The translations under genes and the position numbers were made by a program. Below, piece after piece: positions 13,801 through 27,183 of a DNA stretch of 64,000 bases. Every line of letters starts with the position of its first letter. Position 1 is the stretch's first letter. Under the pieces are notes generated by a model. The model did no database searches, was not told the origin of the DNA, and was given only the letters and a program-made list of their open reading frames with translations. This stretch comes from Alviniconcha marisindica (Eukaryota > Mollusca > Gastropoda > Provannidae). The stretch is taken from contig JABMCL010002481.1 in assembly GCA_018857735.1 (NCBI GenBank), forward strand, positions 970,001-1,034,000, read 5' to 3'.

Positions 13801-15652
13801 AACAGGCGTGTTACTGCATTGAGCTCTGAGTGTCAAGGTTGAAGGGTAGACCCTTTGATGATGTCTCTACTACTGTTTTGTACCACCTATGCCTAACAAT
13901 CATGTTACTGCACTGAGCTCTGAATGACATGATTGAATGGTAGACCCTTTGATGATGTCTTTACCCATGTTTTGTACCACCAAGGCCTAACAGTCATCTT
14001 ACTGTGTTGAGCTCTGAATGACCAGTCTAGGCTCAAGCATAGCCCACTTCTCTGTACCACAAGGCAAAAGAGTAGATATTTGATAACTTCTTTGCAGTTG
14101 CTTTGTGTCACCTAGACCTAGGAATTGCATTAATCTGTTACTGTGCTGAGCTCAGAATGGATAGGCTAATGACTAGTCTAGGTTCAAGCTTAATCCACCT
14201 TTCTGTGCCACAAGATTTACTGAATCAGTAGACCCTTTGGTGACATCTTTGCCAACTGTCCAGCATTTGTTTTTGCTGTTGTTGTTTTATTATACAAATG
14301 ATCAAGGTTTAGTACTTCCATTGCTGTGATCAAGGTCTAGTACTTTCATTGCTGTGTTTATTCTGGTGTATGGTGGATTGACTAAATCTGTTAGGGTTAA
14401 ATGACCAGAAAAATTTCAGCTTTGCCCTCTTCTGTCTGCTGCAGTGTTGAAGAATACACCCATTGATAATTGCCTTATTGATATTGCTTAGGCCTAGTAG
14501 TCATGTGACACCATTGAGTGGATACTGATCCACCTAGATTCGTGCAGTATGCTTTATTAGCAGCTTTTCTGACCTCATAGACGTCAGTCCATACAAACAA
14601 GCTTGTTTGGCTCAGACCTTGGGACTGACCGCATTGATCACCTCTGCTCTTACTCCATGGCCAGTCCAAACCGCAGTGATAATACGCCAGATATTGATTT
14701 CTTGGTCATCATCTGCTACTTGTCAAACTAATAAGAGTGGAATGTCATCATTGCAGTACTTGCAGGTGTATTCATCAGCATTAAGTAATACCATGCTACA
14801 TCATAATCAGTTATGAAGCATCATATCTTCAGTACTGGCAGATGTGGTTTTTGTTGCTAGTTATAGCAGCAGCATGGCAGTAAAAGGATATTATACTGGC
14901 AGATATCATCTTCATTGATGAATGGTAGCTATGTTAATGTGATTGTTTAAAGAGAATGTCATCCCTTATGTTTTCAGATATGTGTTTCATTGTTAGTAAC
15001 TATATCTGGACACTTTAAAAAAAAAAAGAGGGAGAGAGAGAGAGAGAAGAAGAAAATCATCTCGATTCAGTATTTGCAGATGTAGTTTTTTGTTGTCAGT
15101 TGAGTTACATGATCATAGCAGAAGGGGTCAGCATTTAATGTCACTCCAGGATTTGCAGATGTAGTCTTCAGTGTTTTTGATAGCCACATCAAAATAGGAA
15201 GAGACAAGAGAATGGCATGTCTCTGATATTTGCAGATGTAGTCTTTGTTGTCACTACTTACTGCCCTTATTTCAACTTGATGCCCTGATTTCAACTTGAT
15301 TCAGAGCATGTACATAATAGCTTCTGAATATTTTTCATGCAAAACAAAGGAAATGCCTAAATGAGAAACAGTTGCAAGAGAGGTGATGCAATGGATTTGT
15401 TTGAAGAAATTATAATCTTTAACAATGACTGTGGTGACTATGTAATGATCAGTACTAATTATTATTAAATATACATTGAGTAATGGTAATGACAAAAACG
15501 GTGTGTTGGTAATATTAGTGTGGTGCTGATTTATTGAGCTTGCAAAAAGATTTGTCATTTACAGAATGGGGAGGGGTATTTTGCAGAATATTGGTTGCCA
15601 AATTTGCACACAAAAATATATATAATATGATTATGTTGATATTAATGCAGTT

Positions 15653-15684
<32 letters not shown>

Positions 15685-15693
15685 ACATACACA

Positions 15694-15740
<47 letters not shown>

Positions 15741-17102
15741 GTATAATAATATGAAATTTTATGATAAAGAAAATCAAATCCCTTTGATGAAATAGATAAC
15801 TATCAAATTATATCAATAAACTATCTTTTTTTCAACTGAATGTTTTCATATACACCAAACATGTGGCTAATGCATGTGTACAAAACAATAGCTTAATGGT
15901 CTACTGCATTACACTGTACCGGTGACAGCAGCTGTTGTGGGTTCTGGTTGGCACTGGGTAAAAGATGAAAATACTGTAAATACGCAAGGTACTGGGTAAA
16001 ACTAAAAGATGAAGATGCAGTCATGACAACTATAAATACACAGAACAAAAATATCAACCATGGAACAAGTGTACTGATGTGACACAACAGTCAACAATCA
16101 ATTAAAGATAACATGCTGAAGTACTTTAATTGTACCTGATTTGATGTACTCTCAAGTTAATGTAAGATGATGTATATATAAAGCTAGGTACTGACTGAAA
16201 TTTGAAGGCATGTTGATGGAGGTTCTTCTTGGTGTCTTTTACCAGTGCTGATTGTCAACTGATTTTAGATTTAAATGACAAGTAGGTACAGCTACATAAG
16301 GTTGACAAGTAGGTCTGTACCTCTGGTTTGTTGTTTAGTATTATTTTTGTTGCATTTCTTTCCTTTTGGGGGAGGGGAGGTGGCATGGAGAAGAAGATAT
16401 ATATATATATATATATATATATACACCAAGATTGTTTTTACAATTTGAGAAACATTTTATAATGTTTATTGATTTTCTTTTCCTTCGTGAATGTGTTTAC
16501 TTGTTTATTAACTTGTGCTTTCTGTTGTCTGTTTCTTCTTATAGTGATCCTTTAAAAAAAATTTTTTTTAGAAAACCTTGTCTACTAGTACTAGTTACTG
16601 ATATTGCTGAAGTGTTTGTTTTTAAAGCTTAAGAGAACTAGGCATCTCAAAACAGGTGTTACGAAACACTAAAGGATAGAATCGGTCAGTCAAGGGGGGT
16701 TGTTTTGAAATGCCCTGTTGGTTTTATATTGAACTTACAAAATAAATTTTATGAGTGAATTGTGAGATCAGCTGGCTCCAACATCTTCAGGATGAGGATG
16801 CATTGTGCATGTCAAGTTACTGGGTGCACTAAGGCAATAACAATGAGAAGAGTTATTGTGTACCTGTAATCTTACATTTAAAGCTGTAAGCCTGTGCATA
16901 AACATGACAAACAATCCTACACAGCATATTACTACAAATGCTCACAAGGAAAGGACCTGTTCTCTAAATTTCATGTAAAATCTTTAGTTTCTTTTTTGAC
17001 CTCTTTTGCCCAGTGTATGAAAATTGCTTGGAGAAAGCTAGTTTCTGTGGTTTTCAATTCAATCAGGGGAGCTATTGCCTGCATGCCTCATTTGTAGAAC
17101 AC

Positions 17103-17188
<86 letters not shown>

Positions 17189-20100
17189 TCAGTTCCATGT
17201 GCACGTGATTGTCATTGGCTTTGTGTGTTTCACAGAGGCCTCTGGTTTGACAAAGTGTATGGAAACCTGCTCAAAGTGGATTCCTATGGCAACATACTGG
17301 TGTGTGTTCATGGATTCAGGTTCCTGAAAAGGTATTGTCTTTTTTTTTTTCTTCTTTGCTTCTTCTTTTTTCTTTCTTTTTTCTCCATGTTATGCTGTGT
17401 ATACATTGTAGAACTTGTATAGAGCTTATGATTGAATTTATTGTTACATAATTAAGTGTAGGGCAAAGTGTACGAAATATGTAGATAAAGCACAAAAATG
17501 CTTGAGTTCATTCAGGGCAAGTAAAATAAAGCCAAAAATAGTTGAATTATATTAGTACCCCAGAAATGTAATAACATACAACTGTTTGTTTCACTTTCAG
17601 GGTTGAAATTGCAGAACTCTACCCTAACAAGTTCATCCAACTGGATGACTCTCGTCTCTATGTTCTCAACACGCTCTTCAATCTTCCAGGTACTGAATAC
17701 AAAGATCTGTTCCTTTTTGATGTTCTGTTTCCTCCATTATTATGTTATAATTATCTCAAAGCACTGTCCTTAATTTGGTGACAGTTTTCAAGCAGCCATC
17801 TGCATACTGCATGAATACATTAACTTGCATATCATGTGCAGTATCCCCAACCACCAAGGCTGCTGCATGCTGACTTCAAGGGCTTGATTTTGCTGTTCTG
17901 CATCAGGGTATGACAGCAATGGTTGCCAGGCTGCCTGAGGAAAGTCAGGGGCTGATTAAAAATAAAAATAAAATCTCCATTCCCAGCTTGACTTCAAGGA
18001 CATTTTCACATGAAAAGTACTTCTGCATGTTTTGGTTTTTAAAATTCTTATAAATGTGAGTTTGATTCAAGAAAATTCTGTTATGAATGCAGGTGAGCAT
18101 TTGCTGTTCTAAACCAATACCTGTATGTAGGAACGGGCGGGAAGGCAAACTTTGAACAGCTTCATCCCTTCTCATAAAACATAGCATATATGTACTTCTG
18201 ATTTCCTTTTGTTCCAGAGACATACATGTTGGCTTGTATCATTGACTACTTCACATCCAAGACAGAGTTCAAAACGTAAGTTAAGCTGGATCCTTGGCCA
18301 CTGCCTGTGTTGATTTTTTTCTGTTTTTGTGATGTCATTGTTGAACGCTTTTGTTGTATTCTGCATACATCTCACATTTGTGCTCGACTGAAATCTGAAA
18401 ATGTCATGCATGAATCGAATGATACTGTGTCAAATGAAGGGAAAATGTCAGCAAGCCCATAACATTGATCTCCACTGCCTGCAGCTGTATTCCATTGTAC
18501 CAACAGGCTATGACAACAGAATAGACTGCTTGGTGCACATCTTAATGTTAATATGTTTACAATTTAATGTGTTTTGTAGTAGTAGAAAAAAATAACCCTT
18601 ATACTTTCAAAAAACTGTATTAATTGATTATTTCTGCTTGTGCCAACAGGAAGAAAGAAGGCATAGACTGTGGTGACATTTTCATGTCCTACAAGTCCAT
18701 CTTCCAGGATGTCCGATCAGCTGTTGACTGGGTGCACTTAAATGTGAGTTTACTGTTGTATTTCACATTTCATAGTGGGGGGTTGGGGACAAAGAGATAC
18801 AAGACTTTCTGTCATATATGTTACCTGTATTTTGATTTTCATAATGAAGTTTTATTTGAAATCTGAATAGGAACCAAATGTTGCCAAAATCAGACTAACA
18901 CTGTCCAGGACTTAGAATGCTCGTCAGAACATATACTGATGTGTGGCCAGCTTTTTATACATCTGTGATATTGAAAAATGTAAAAATTCAGGTCAGAACA
19001 GATACTAACATGTGGCCAGCTGTTTATAAATCTGTGATGTTGGAAAGTGTGAAAATTCAGGGTAAGGTGTTGATTCCTTTCTTGGCGAAAGTCGACGTTC
19101 TCCTCCTTCCTGTTTGCACCAAGAGCAGGACTTCCACCAGCAACATTGCTGCCTTCTCTGGCCTTGCCACCTTCTCCTCCCAACTGCTTTTCTTCAGACT
19201 TGTCAATAAAGAACAGGTTACACCCACAGACATTCATGTGACATGGCAGTTTTGTTGTTGTTATTTTGTTTTCTTGTATTACAAAAGAATTATCTTATGA
19301 ATTGGTTATAACTAAGTTCATGAAATTTAAAAACACTTTTTTGTGTATGTAATTCTCGGGGCTGAGCAAGGACTGGATTGTTTGAGGGGGGAATTGGGGG
19401 TGGGTGGGGTGGGGTGCCAAGACTATGACCTAAAATAAGTGTCTGGAAGTAATGATGGCACACAAAACAAATGGGGAGTATGTCTGTGACATGCTGTGGA
19501 TGCAAGAAGAGTTGATGATTGGCTTGGTTTTTGTTTTCTACAAACAGGGTGATCTTAAATCTGAGACAATCAGAAACCTGGAGAAATATGTCCACAGAGA
19601 TGACAGGTTGCCCATTCTGTTGAACAGGTGAGGAACAATATTTATTACCACATTTGAGAAAGAGTAGATTACCTCTTTGCAAGTAAGATGAAAATACTGA
19701 AGATGAAGGAGCAGAAAATGCAGTAGCATAAAACAGATACAGTGGCAACACACATGATTCGGTGCATCAGCTTGATTATGATGAGTTCATTTATTGCAAC
19801 ATAGAACAACAAGTTGCCTTCTTTGAAGTATTTTCTCACTAAATAAAATAGTGCCATACAGTTTGTTGAAATGGAGTTCACTACAAGGGAACATTGTTTT
19901 ATTAATTTCAGTGCCATTATGTTTTAGGAAGAAAATGCCAAATGATGCCAGTTGTTGTAGGATTGCATTGTTTGTCAACTGGTTCATCAACTTGTCCATT
20001 ACTACAGTGCATCCTTCTGGTCCATAGATTGTTTATCAACTGGTTCATCAACTAGTCCATTATTACAGTACACAGGGCAATATGTCAGAGGAAAAGAAAA

Positions 20101-23100
20101 AAACATGAGACAATGCTGGTGGTTATGGAAGATTGTTGATTATTTCCACAGTGCAGGGAGAGAAACCCAGAGGTAGCAGATAGAACAGTTTACTTCTGTG
20201 TTGCTTGCAGTTTGATACACTGCTGACTTTGTTCTTTGTTCTCTTCTAAATGCAGGTTGCGCACACATGGAGCCAAGGCAGTTCTCATCACAAACAGTGG
20301 CTATGAATACACCAATGTCAGTGGATTTTTTACATTTGTTATTACCCTTTCCCATTCCTTTCTTTGTTATTCATGTTTAATTTTGTGTGTTTGTGTTAGA
20401 TGCTTTTTGTTTCGTGTTGGTTTTTTAAAGACCAAATAGCACTCAGCATTAAATAAAAATCATACATATACAAACAAAGAAACAAGCAAATGCCTTTTGT
20501 TTTCCAATATTGCTGAACTCCTTCCAATACCTATTTACTTCTTCAAGGTAGCTGGGCTACCAGCCTGCTTTTGTCTGTTGTGATGAACACAAGTGCCTTT
20601 TTTCTAACAAACCTGAAAAGTTGTTTGTATGTGATACACAGAGAGACAAACAGGCAAGCAAACAGAGAGGAGTGGCATATTGCCACGTACATATGTACAC
20701 ATGAATTGCATGCACTTATTTTCTTAATTTGGTTGTTTGTTTTTTCTCTCATTTTCAGAAAATCATGACATATCTCATGGACTTCCCAACACAGGTGAGT
20801 CAGATCTTGAATCTCAGATTCAGCTTAACACAGGGCGGGGAAGTGGGGAGCATGAAGGTATTGAAAGGAAAACCAAACCTGACTGCTGGAAAGAACTCCC
20901 AGTTATCATCTTTAAAGTATGTGTTCCTGCATGAAACTATTGAAAGGAAAACCAAACCTGACTGCTGGAAAGAACTCCCAGTTATCATCTTTAAAGTATG
21001 TGTTCTTTGTAAAACTTCATAGATGAAAATGTGCCCCTAAGAGTGACACACTCTTGACCTGAACTGTTAGCCTTCTAAACATCTGAGTGCTCACACATTT
21101 GCCTTTACCCACATTTGTGTGTCTGTGTGCAGTTTTACTTAAATGGGGGCCAAGGCAAAAAAGCCTTGTGGGTCCTGTTGGGACGGATTAAACATAGTTT
21201 TGGGTCCTATTTGTTAAAGATCACCAAAGTCACAACAACAAACAAACAACATTTTGTGCTCAGCTGTCTGTATCAGGGAGATCATGAACAAGGCTGGAAT
21301 GTGGGGCAAAAGACAAAGTATCAAATATGTTGTTGTTGAAGTGTTGCTTTACGTCCATAGAAACTGTAGGTTTATTAGGGACGGGTGCCCAGGACGTCCA
21401 CCTCGACTTTCACACAGCTCCTGAGCTCTGATCAAATATGTCACAAGCCAAACCTTTTTATATTCACAATTTGTATGGAGTTAACCACAGTACTTTGGTA
21501 TAAATAGTGATAGAACAACCGAATGAAGCCTGCAGATGAAAACAATCACCCACTGTCTATGTCTTGAGGCCAACCTGCAGCTTCACTTCAGTACCCCTTT
21601 AAGTGTGTCCATTATGTCATGGTCAGTCTCTAGCTTCTGCTCATACTGGGCTGTGTGAGGGCTGTGCTAACTGTCAGCTCTATGTGTGTCCAGGATAGTC
21701 AGACTAAGGACTGGACATCATACTGGGACTGTGTTGTGGTGGATGCCAGGAAGCCTCTCTTCTTTGCAGAGGGCACCATTCTGCGTAGAGTGGACAAGGT
21801 ATAACACTAGCACTGCACATCCTTCATTAGCAATCTGATTAATTTAATCTTCATTCCACAAACATCTATCATTATCAGTTAATTCTCGTAAAACAAACAA
21901 AACAAATACAGCCCTATTAGATGGCTACCATTGATGTTTGGCATTGTTGCTGGTATGAAATGAAAATTGGTGAACTTTAAAGGTCATAGGACCTGTTGGA
22001 GTAATTATCATGTCTGTCCAAATTCCTTTCTTTCTTTTAACTAGTGGACAAAATATATGACATTTAAGAAGGTGAGAGACAGGTGATTTTGTTGCTGTTG
22101 TTAACATGTTTGTTTCCATTTGTCTTTTGTTGGTATGGTCTTTTGTTATTATGTTTCCTTTTCTTGGGGGGGGGGGGGGGGGGGGGGTCTGGATTAAACA
22201 GTCATGAATCTATCACCACATAGTGTGTATGGACATTGTGTTTTGTTTCAGTGTTTATATGTGTCATCGTTATCATGCAATATTGATGGTTAATGCATTG
22301 ACTGTGGCAGAAAACGGGAGCTCTGCAGATCGGCCATCACAAGGGACCTATCCAGCCTGGTGATGTCTATTCAGGAGGTCAGTGGAATATTCATTAGCAA
22401 ATGAAGCGTTGTTTTTTCAACAATTCTCTTTTGACAAAGAATGTGTTCAGAGGGAAAAAAGAACACAAAGATGAAAAGCAAAGAAATAAATGAACCCCTA
22501 AACAGGCCAGTATCAGAAGAAGAAACCAAACAGCTTTTCAACCAAGTTTTCAAACCACAAGTTATAGATTCAGTGATAAATGCTGTAGATTTTGGATTGG
22601 CCATCGCCTGAAAAGTCCTCTTTTTGTATGGGAACCTTTAATTCTTCCTCAAAGACATGGAGTTTTCATACCTTGTGTTGTGCAGCTCGTGTTTTGAATA
22701 TCTTTAACTTAGGCAGTGACTTTCACATATCTGTTCCTGATCCATGGTTGAATGTTGTTTAGTTTAGGCCATGGTATGGAAAAACTGTATCATAGTATGT
22801 CCTTGTTATAAAAATGTTAGAAATGTTATCTTCTGCCATAAAAACACAAATCTTTTGAATTTGTAGCTTCATTAGGGCAGTTTTCATGATTGTCGCAGCT
22901 TGTTACTGCATCAGGAAAAATGCTCCAAATTAGGAGAATTGTTACAGCCTGCTGAGCAGCAACCCTGAAGAAATAGTGTACAAAAAAACAGGGAAACTGA
23001 AGCAAACTGAATCAAGTTTGTTTCAAAACACAGGCTCTTGTGATGTCATATCCAAGCTGCTGGGAGCTCGAGGTAAAGATGTCCTGTACATTGGAGACCA

Positions 23101-26100
23101 CATCTATGGTGACATTCTCAAGTCCAAGAAAATCCGTGGCTGGCGCACCTTCCTCATCATCCCTGAGCTGATGCAGGAGGTGCGCGTGTGGACAGAAAAA
23201 TGCGAGCTCTTTACCCAGGTCACTAGGCTGGAGGCAGCTCTCTCTGACTTGTACAAGTGAGTCTTTTGAGCCAATGATTTGCTCAGGCACATGACTGCAG
23301 CTGATTTATTGTTCCTCTTCTTCTCAGAACTGATCACTGTGAGAAGGGAGACTCTTATTTTGAATCAAAAGAGCAGACGCTTCTGTTCTTATCAGTTAAA
23401 AAGAAAATCAGCGAAATGTCAGTGCCTGTGTTTTTGGGTGGAGCTTTTTTGTCTTTCTTCTTCTTCTTTTTCTTACCTACTATACAGCAGACCCCCGTTG
23501 AAAGACCTCAGTCATGGAAGTCATCTGAAAACATGGTCTAAAAAGGGAGGTGGTCTTTAATGAAGGGTCAGTCAGCATGTAATAAAGGAGAAATGAGTTT
23601 CTGACCATGGTGTCTCCAGAGAGGGGGGAGGGGGTCAAGTCTCATTAATGGTGGTCTTACATCAGGGGTGCCCTGTTAATCACATTTTTCCCCTCATTGT
23701 TTGAATTGTTTCATGTCTTTTGTATTTGGTTCCTTGCTTACTGTAATCGGTTCATTGTGTATTGATGGATGATATTTTTTTTTCTTTCCTCATTTTGATT
23801 TTCATTTAGTCTGAGTTTATTTCCAACGCAAGCTTATTAGATTTTCTGTCAGTGCAGTGCTTGCGCATCTGTATGCATGCATTTGCAGTGGGGAGGTTAA
23901 GGTCATCAAAGTGGGCAACTGAAACAAATTTTGCTGTCAATTAAAAAAAAAAAAATAGTAAAAATAAAAAAGCAATTTTGTTTCCTCTGTAGGCCATAAA
24001 AAGATGTGTTCAAAAAAGAAAAGAAGAAGCAAAATTGGATTTCTGTTGTGTAATAGTACTTTGTGACACATACAGAATTGTAGGTAGGTTGTAATGACAC
24101 CTAGTCCATTTTTATATCAAAAGATATGAATCAACAATCCTCAGCTTCACGTTTTTGTCCAAGTTGTGCATGTGTGTTGTGATTTGGGGTAGTGGGACTG
24201 GTTAGTGTTTGCATTGTTTGTAAAGTCAGATAACACTGACACAGGTTTTAACCAGACTGCCAAGTCTGCTGTGAATATATTCATCCAGGCAACAAGAGTG
24301 AGGAACATTAGCATGTTACAGACCAAATAATAAAGTGTTTGCTGTAACAGCCTGTTTTTTTTGTTTGTTCATTTTTTAATGTTTTGCCTTTGAGGTTTTT
24401 CACCCACTAACCAGTCAACACAAGTAGGTCAGAAAGGTTTCTGCAAGCAACCTATTGAGTTGGATGTTAAATACAATGTTGCATCTTGAACTTCATGTTC
24501 ACCACATACTGCAAATATTATGCCCACTGAAGAGAGTACTTGGAATGTGATGATAGTTGTACTCCAGTGAATATTTGACAAGCATAAGTGATAACAAGTT
24601 GAACTGAAAAACAATACCTGAAGAAAGCATTATTCATACTGATGTAATGTTTTAGTGTGTGGACAAGGTCTGTGGTGGTTTCAAAGTCTAACGGGAAAGG
24701 CACTAAGGGAGAGTTACGGTAAGTAACTAGGCTGCAGCAGCATGCTGGGCAGCATCTGCAGCAGCATGATGGGCCTCTGCTTGGAAAATGAACTGCCACT
24801 GCTTTCACATAGTCTCACCATTGTGTTAAACCCTGTCACCTTTCACACGCTCATGCTGCAGTTAGTCAGCCTTCTCTCATGGCAAAAGCAGGTCAGACAG
24901 GAACAGACTGTTGTTAAGTGATGCAGAATAGAACAAAATTGAATATTGGTATTCTAAATGAAATTTTGGTTTGCTTGCAACAGTTGTTTGCTGCTAGTCT
25001 ACTTGGTCATGTTCTGCAGCATGGTACTGTTGGTTTTAAATTGAAAGGATTTATGTTACCAACAATTTTCATTTATCATGTAATTATGTATTAACCAATG
25101 CAGAGGGGTGTGTGATCATTGAGACTGGAAAACCTATAAGATATATGTTATTCAGCAGTTTTGTGTTTAGTGCTTGTATCATGTCCACTTAAGGGACAAA
25201 AGTGATTCCCTACTGTCATGATTTTGCACAATAGCAGTTGTCTTTCCTTAATTGACGTAGCTGTGTTTTTTGTTTTGTTTTTGTTTGTTTGTTTGTTGAA
25301 ACAATCTAAACTGTAGTGTGCTCTCTCCAGTTGAGCAGTAAACAAAGATGGCCAAATCACCCAAAAAGGTCTCAGTAAAAACAAAGGGAAGCATGGAGGT
25401 GGGTGGTGTGTCAAAATTACTAAGCTGAGTGGGTCTACCATTGGTAAAGTGACAATCTTTATCAAGAAACTGGTTCTTGAAAATAGATCAAGATCTGGAT
25501 TGCCCAAAGTTTTTACAGCAAGATGTATAACAGTTGTTAGAAAGAAAAGAACAGGCAGTTTGCCTGAAATCTGCAACAAGTTTCAACATCTGTGGAAGTG
25601 AATGAAAAGACAATTCAGGGACAACTTCAAAAATTGGGGTGTTACAAGCACACTGTTGCCAAAAAAGGAAAATGGCTTGGCTTTGAATACAATCAAAATG
25701 TCACTGCTTGCTCAGTGGTTATCACAGTGCACTCTCCCCCCCCCCCCTCCCCCACCATACCATCCACTCTGCTCTGGAATTGTCCACACTCTACCCCCTT
25801 TTGTCCATCACAAACAAATACCCCCTCCCTTTCTGCAGACCCCACCCCACCCTCCTTGACTGGCCCCTCTTCCTGCCTCTCTGGTGCCACTGCAGTTTAA
25901 ACTTAGTTTATGGTTTATTCTTCTCTCTAAACACCACAAAACGGGGGTGTTACAAGCACACGGTTGCCAGAAAGGGGAATTGAAGAATTTAGCACACAAA
26001 AAACGTGTCTCCTACCGCAGAGGCACAGTCCACTGGACTGTACATGGTCACTGGAAAAATGATATTTAGTGACAAAATGATCACAGGGATCAAACCTAAT

Positions 26101-27147
26101 GGTGGTGTAAAGGTGTGGAGAAAACTGCCTGAAAAATGGACAAGTCAGTGTTTGGGCACCCTTGTTGCTGGTCCGAAGAAGACACTCAAACTGATGGTTT
26201 GGGGATGTATTACTTACTATGTGTCCTTTGGTGTTGGTAGCAGGAACATGAATAATGCTAAATACATCATGGTACTGGATGCAAACCTATGGCCTGATAT
26301 ATACCAGATATTTTGTCCCAGAACAGTTGTACTTTCAAGATTGCAGTGCCTGATTCACAGATCTATTAAAACTGGAAACAAAGGAATGACCTTTAGACTT
26401 TTTTTTGGCAACAACAGAACCCAGATCTTAATTCCAATTGAAAATGTGGCATATTGTAAAAAATGCTGTGAAAAAGAGCATTTGCAGCATCAATACAGTT
26501 CTTGGTATCCAGCATGCTCTCACACCTGGAATTCACTGCCCAAAGGTGATGTCAGATTCTGAAAATGAAGGGGCACATTACCAAATATTGAAGTGATTTC
26601 CTCTACACTGAAATAAGATTTTGTTTCAATATTCTATTTCTAACTTTGTCTGCCACTGTGATGCAATTCTGTGGAAGTGGGGGATCGCTTGTCCCTTGAG
26701 TGTACCTGTACTCTACTATGAATGTTTAATGAGTAATGTGAAGTTATTTTCATCAATGAGCACATTTTTACACTCACAGATCAGCTCACTGTATCAGTGG
26801 CGTATTGTAGCCGAAATAGTTCCTGTCTGGATTTGTCAACTCCCAAACTAAATACTGCCACACAAAATTAAAAAATCCATTATTTTGAGAGAAGGGTGGT
26901 ATATCATACATTCTTACATCTTTCTAGATTTATTATTATTATTTTTTTAATCCATCTTTCTTGCTTTATGCTTTTACTGAAACAGCCAATGAAATTTACA
27001 TGTTTATTTTCTTGATGGCATTTTATGGTTTTGCTTTGCATAGCTGATGTAACTGACTAAACCAGCAATGCTTGCAGTAATACCTAAGACTTGCATTACT
27101 CACACACATGAATTCACACATATGTGATGCACACACATACACATGCA

Positions 27148-27183
<36 letters not shown>

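Noticed and set aside
19290..19751. 153-codon minus-strand frame in NT5C2 intron 8
   Set aside because: No motif, low-complexity segments, antisense to exon 8 over part of its length.
25148..25579. 143-codon minus-strand frame
   Set aside because: Antisense to the Tc1-type fossil; no family features of its own.
26005..26562. Intact gene of 185 codons
   Set aside because: Carries transposase motifs but lacks the N-terminal part in the same frame and the complete catalytic set; it lies within an intron and is a fossil.
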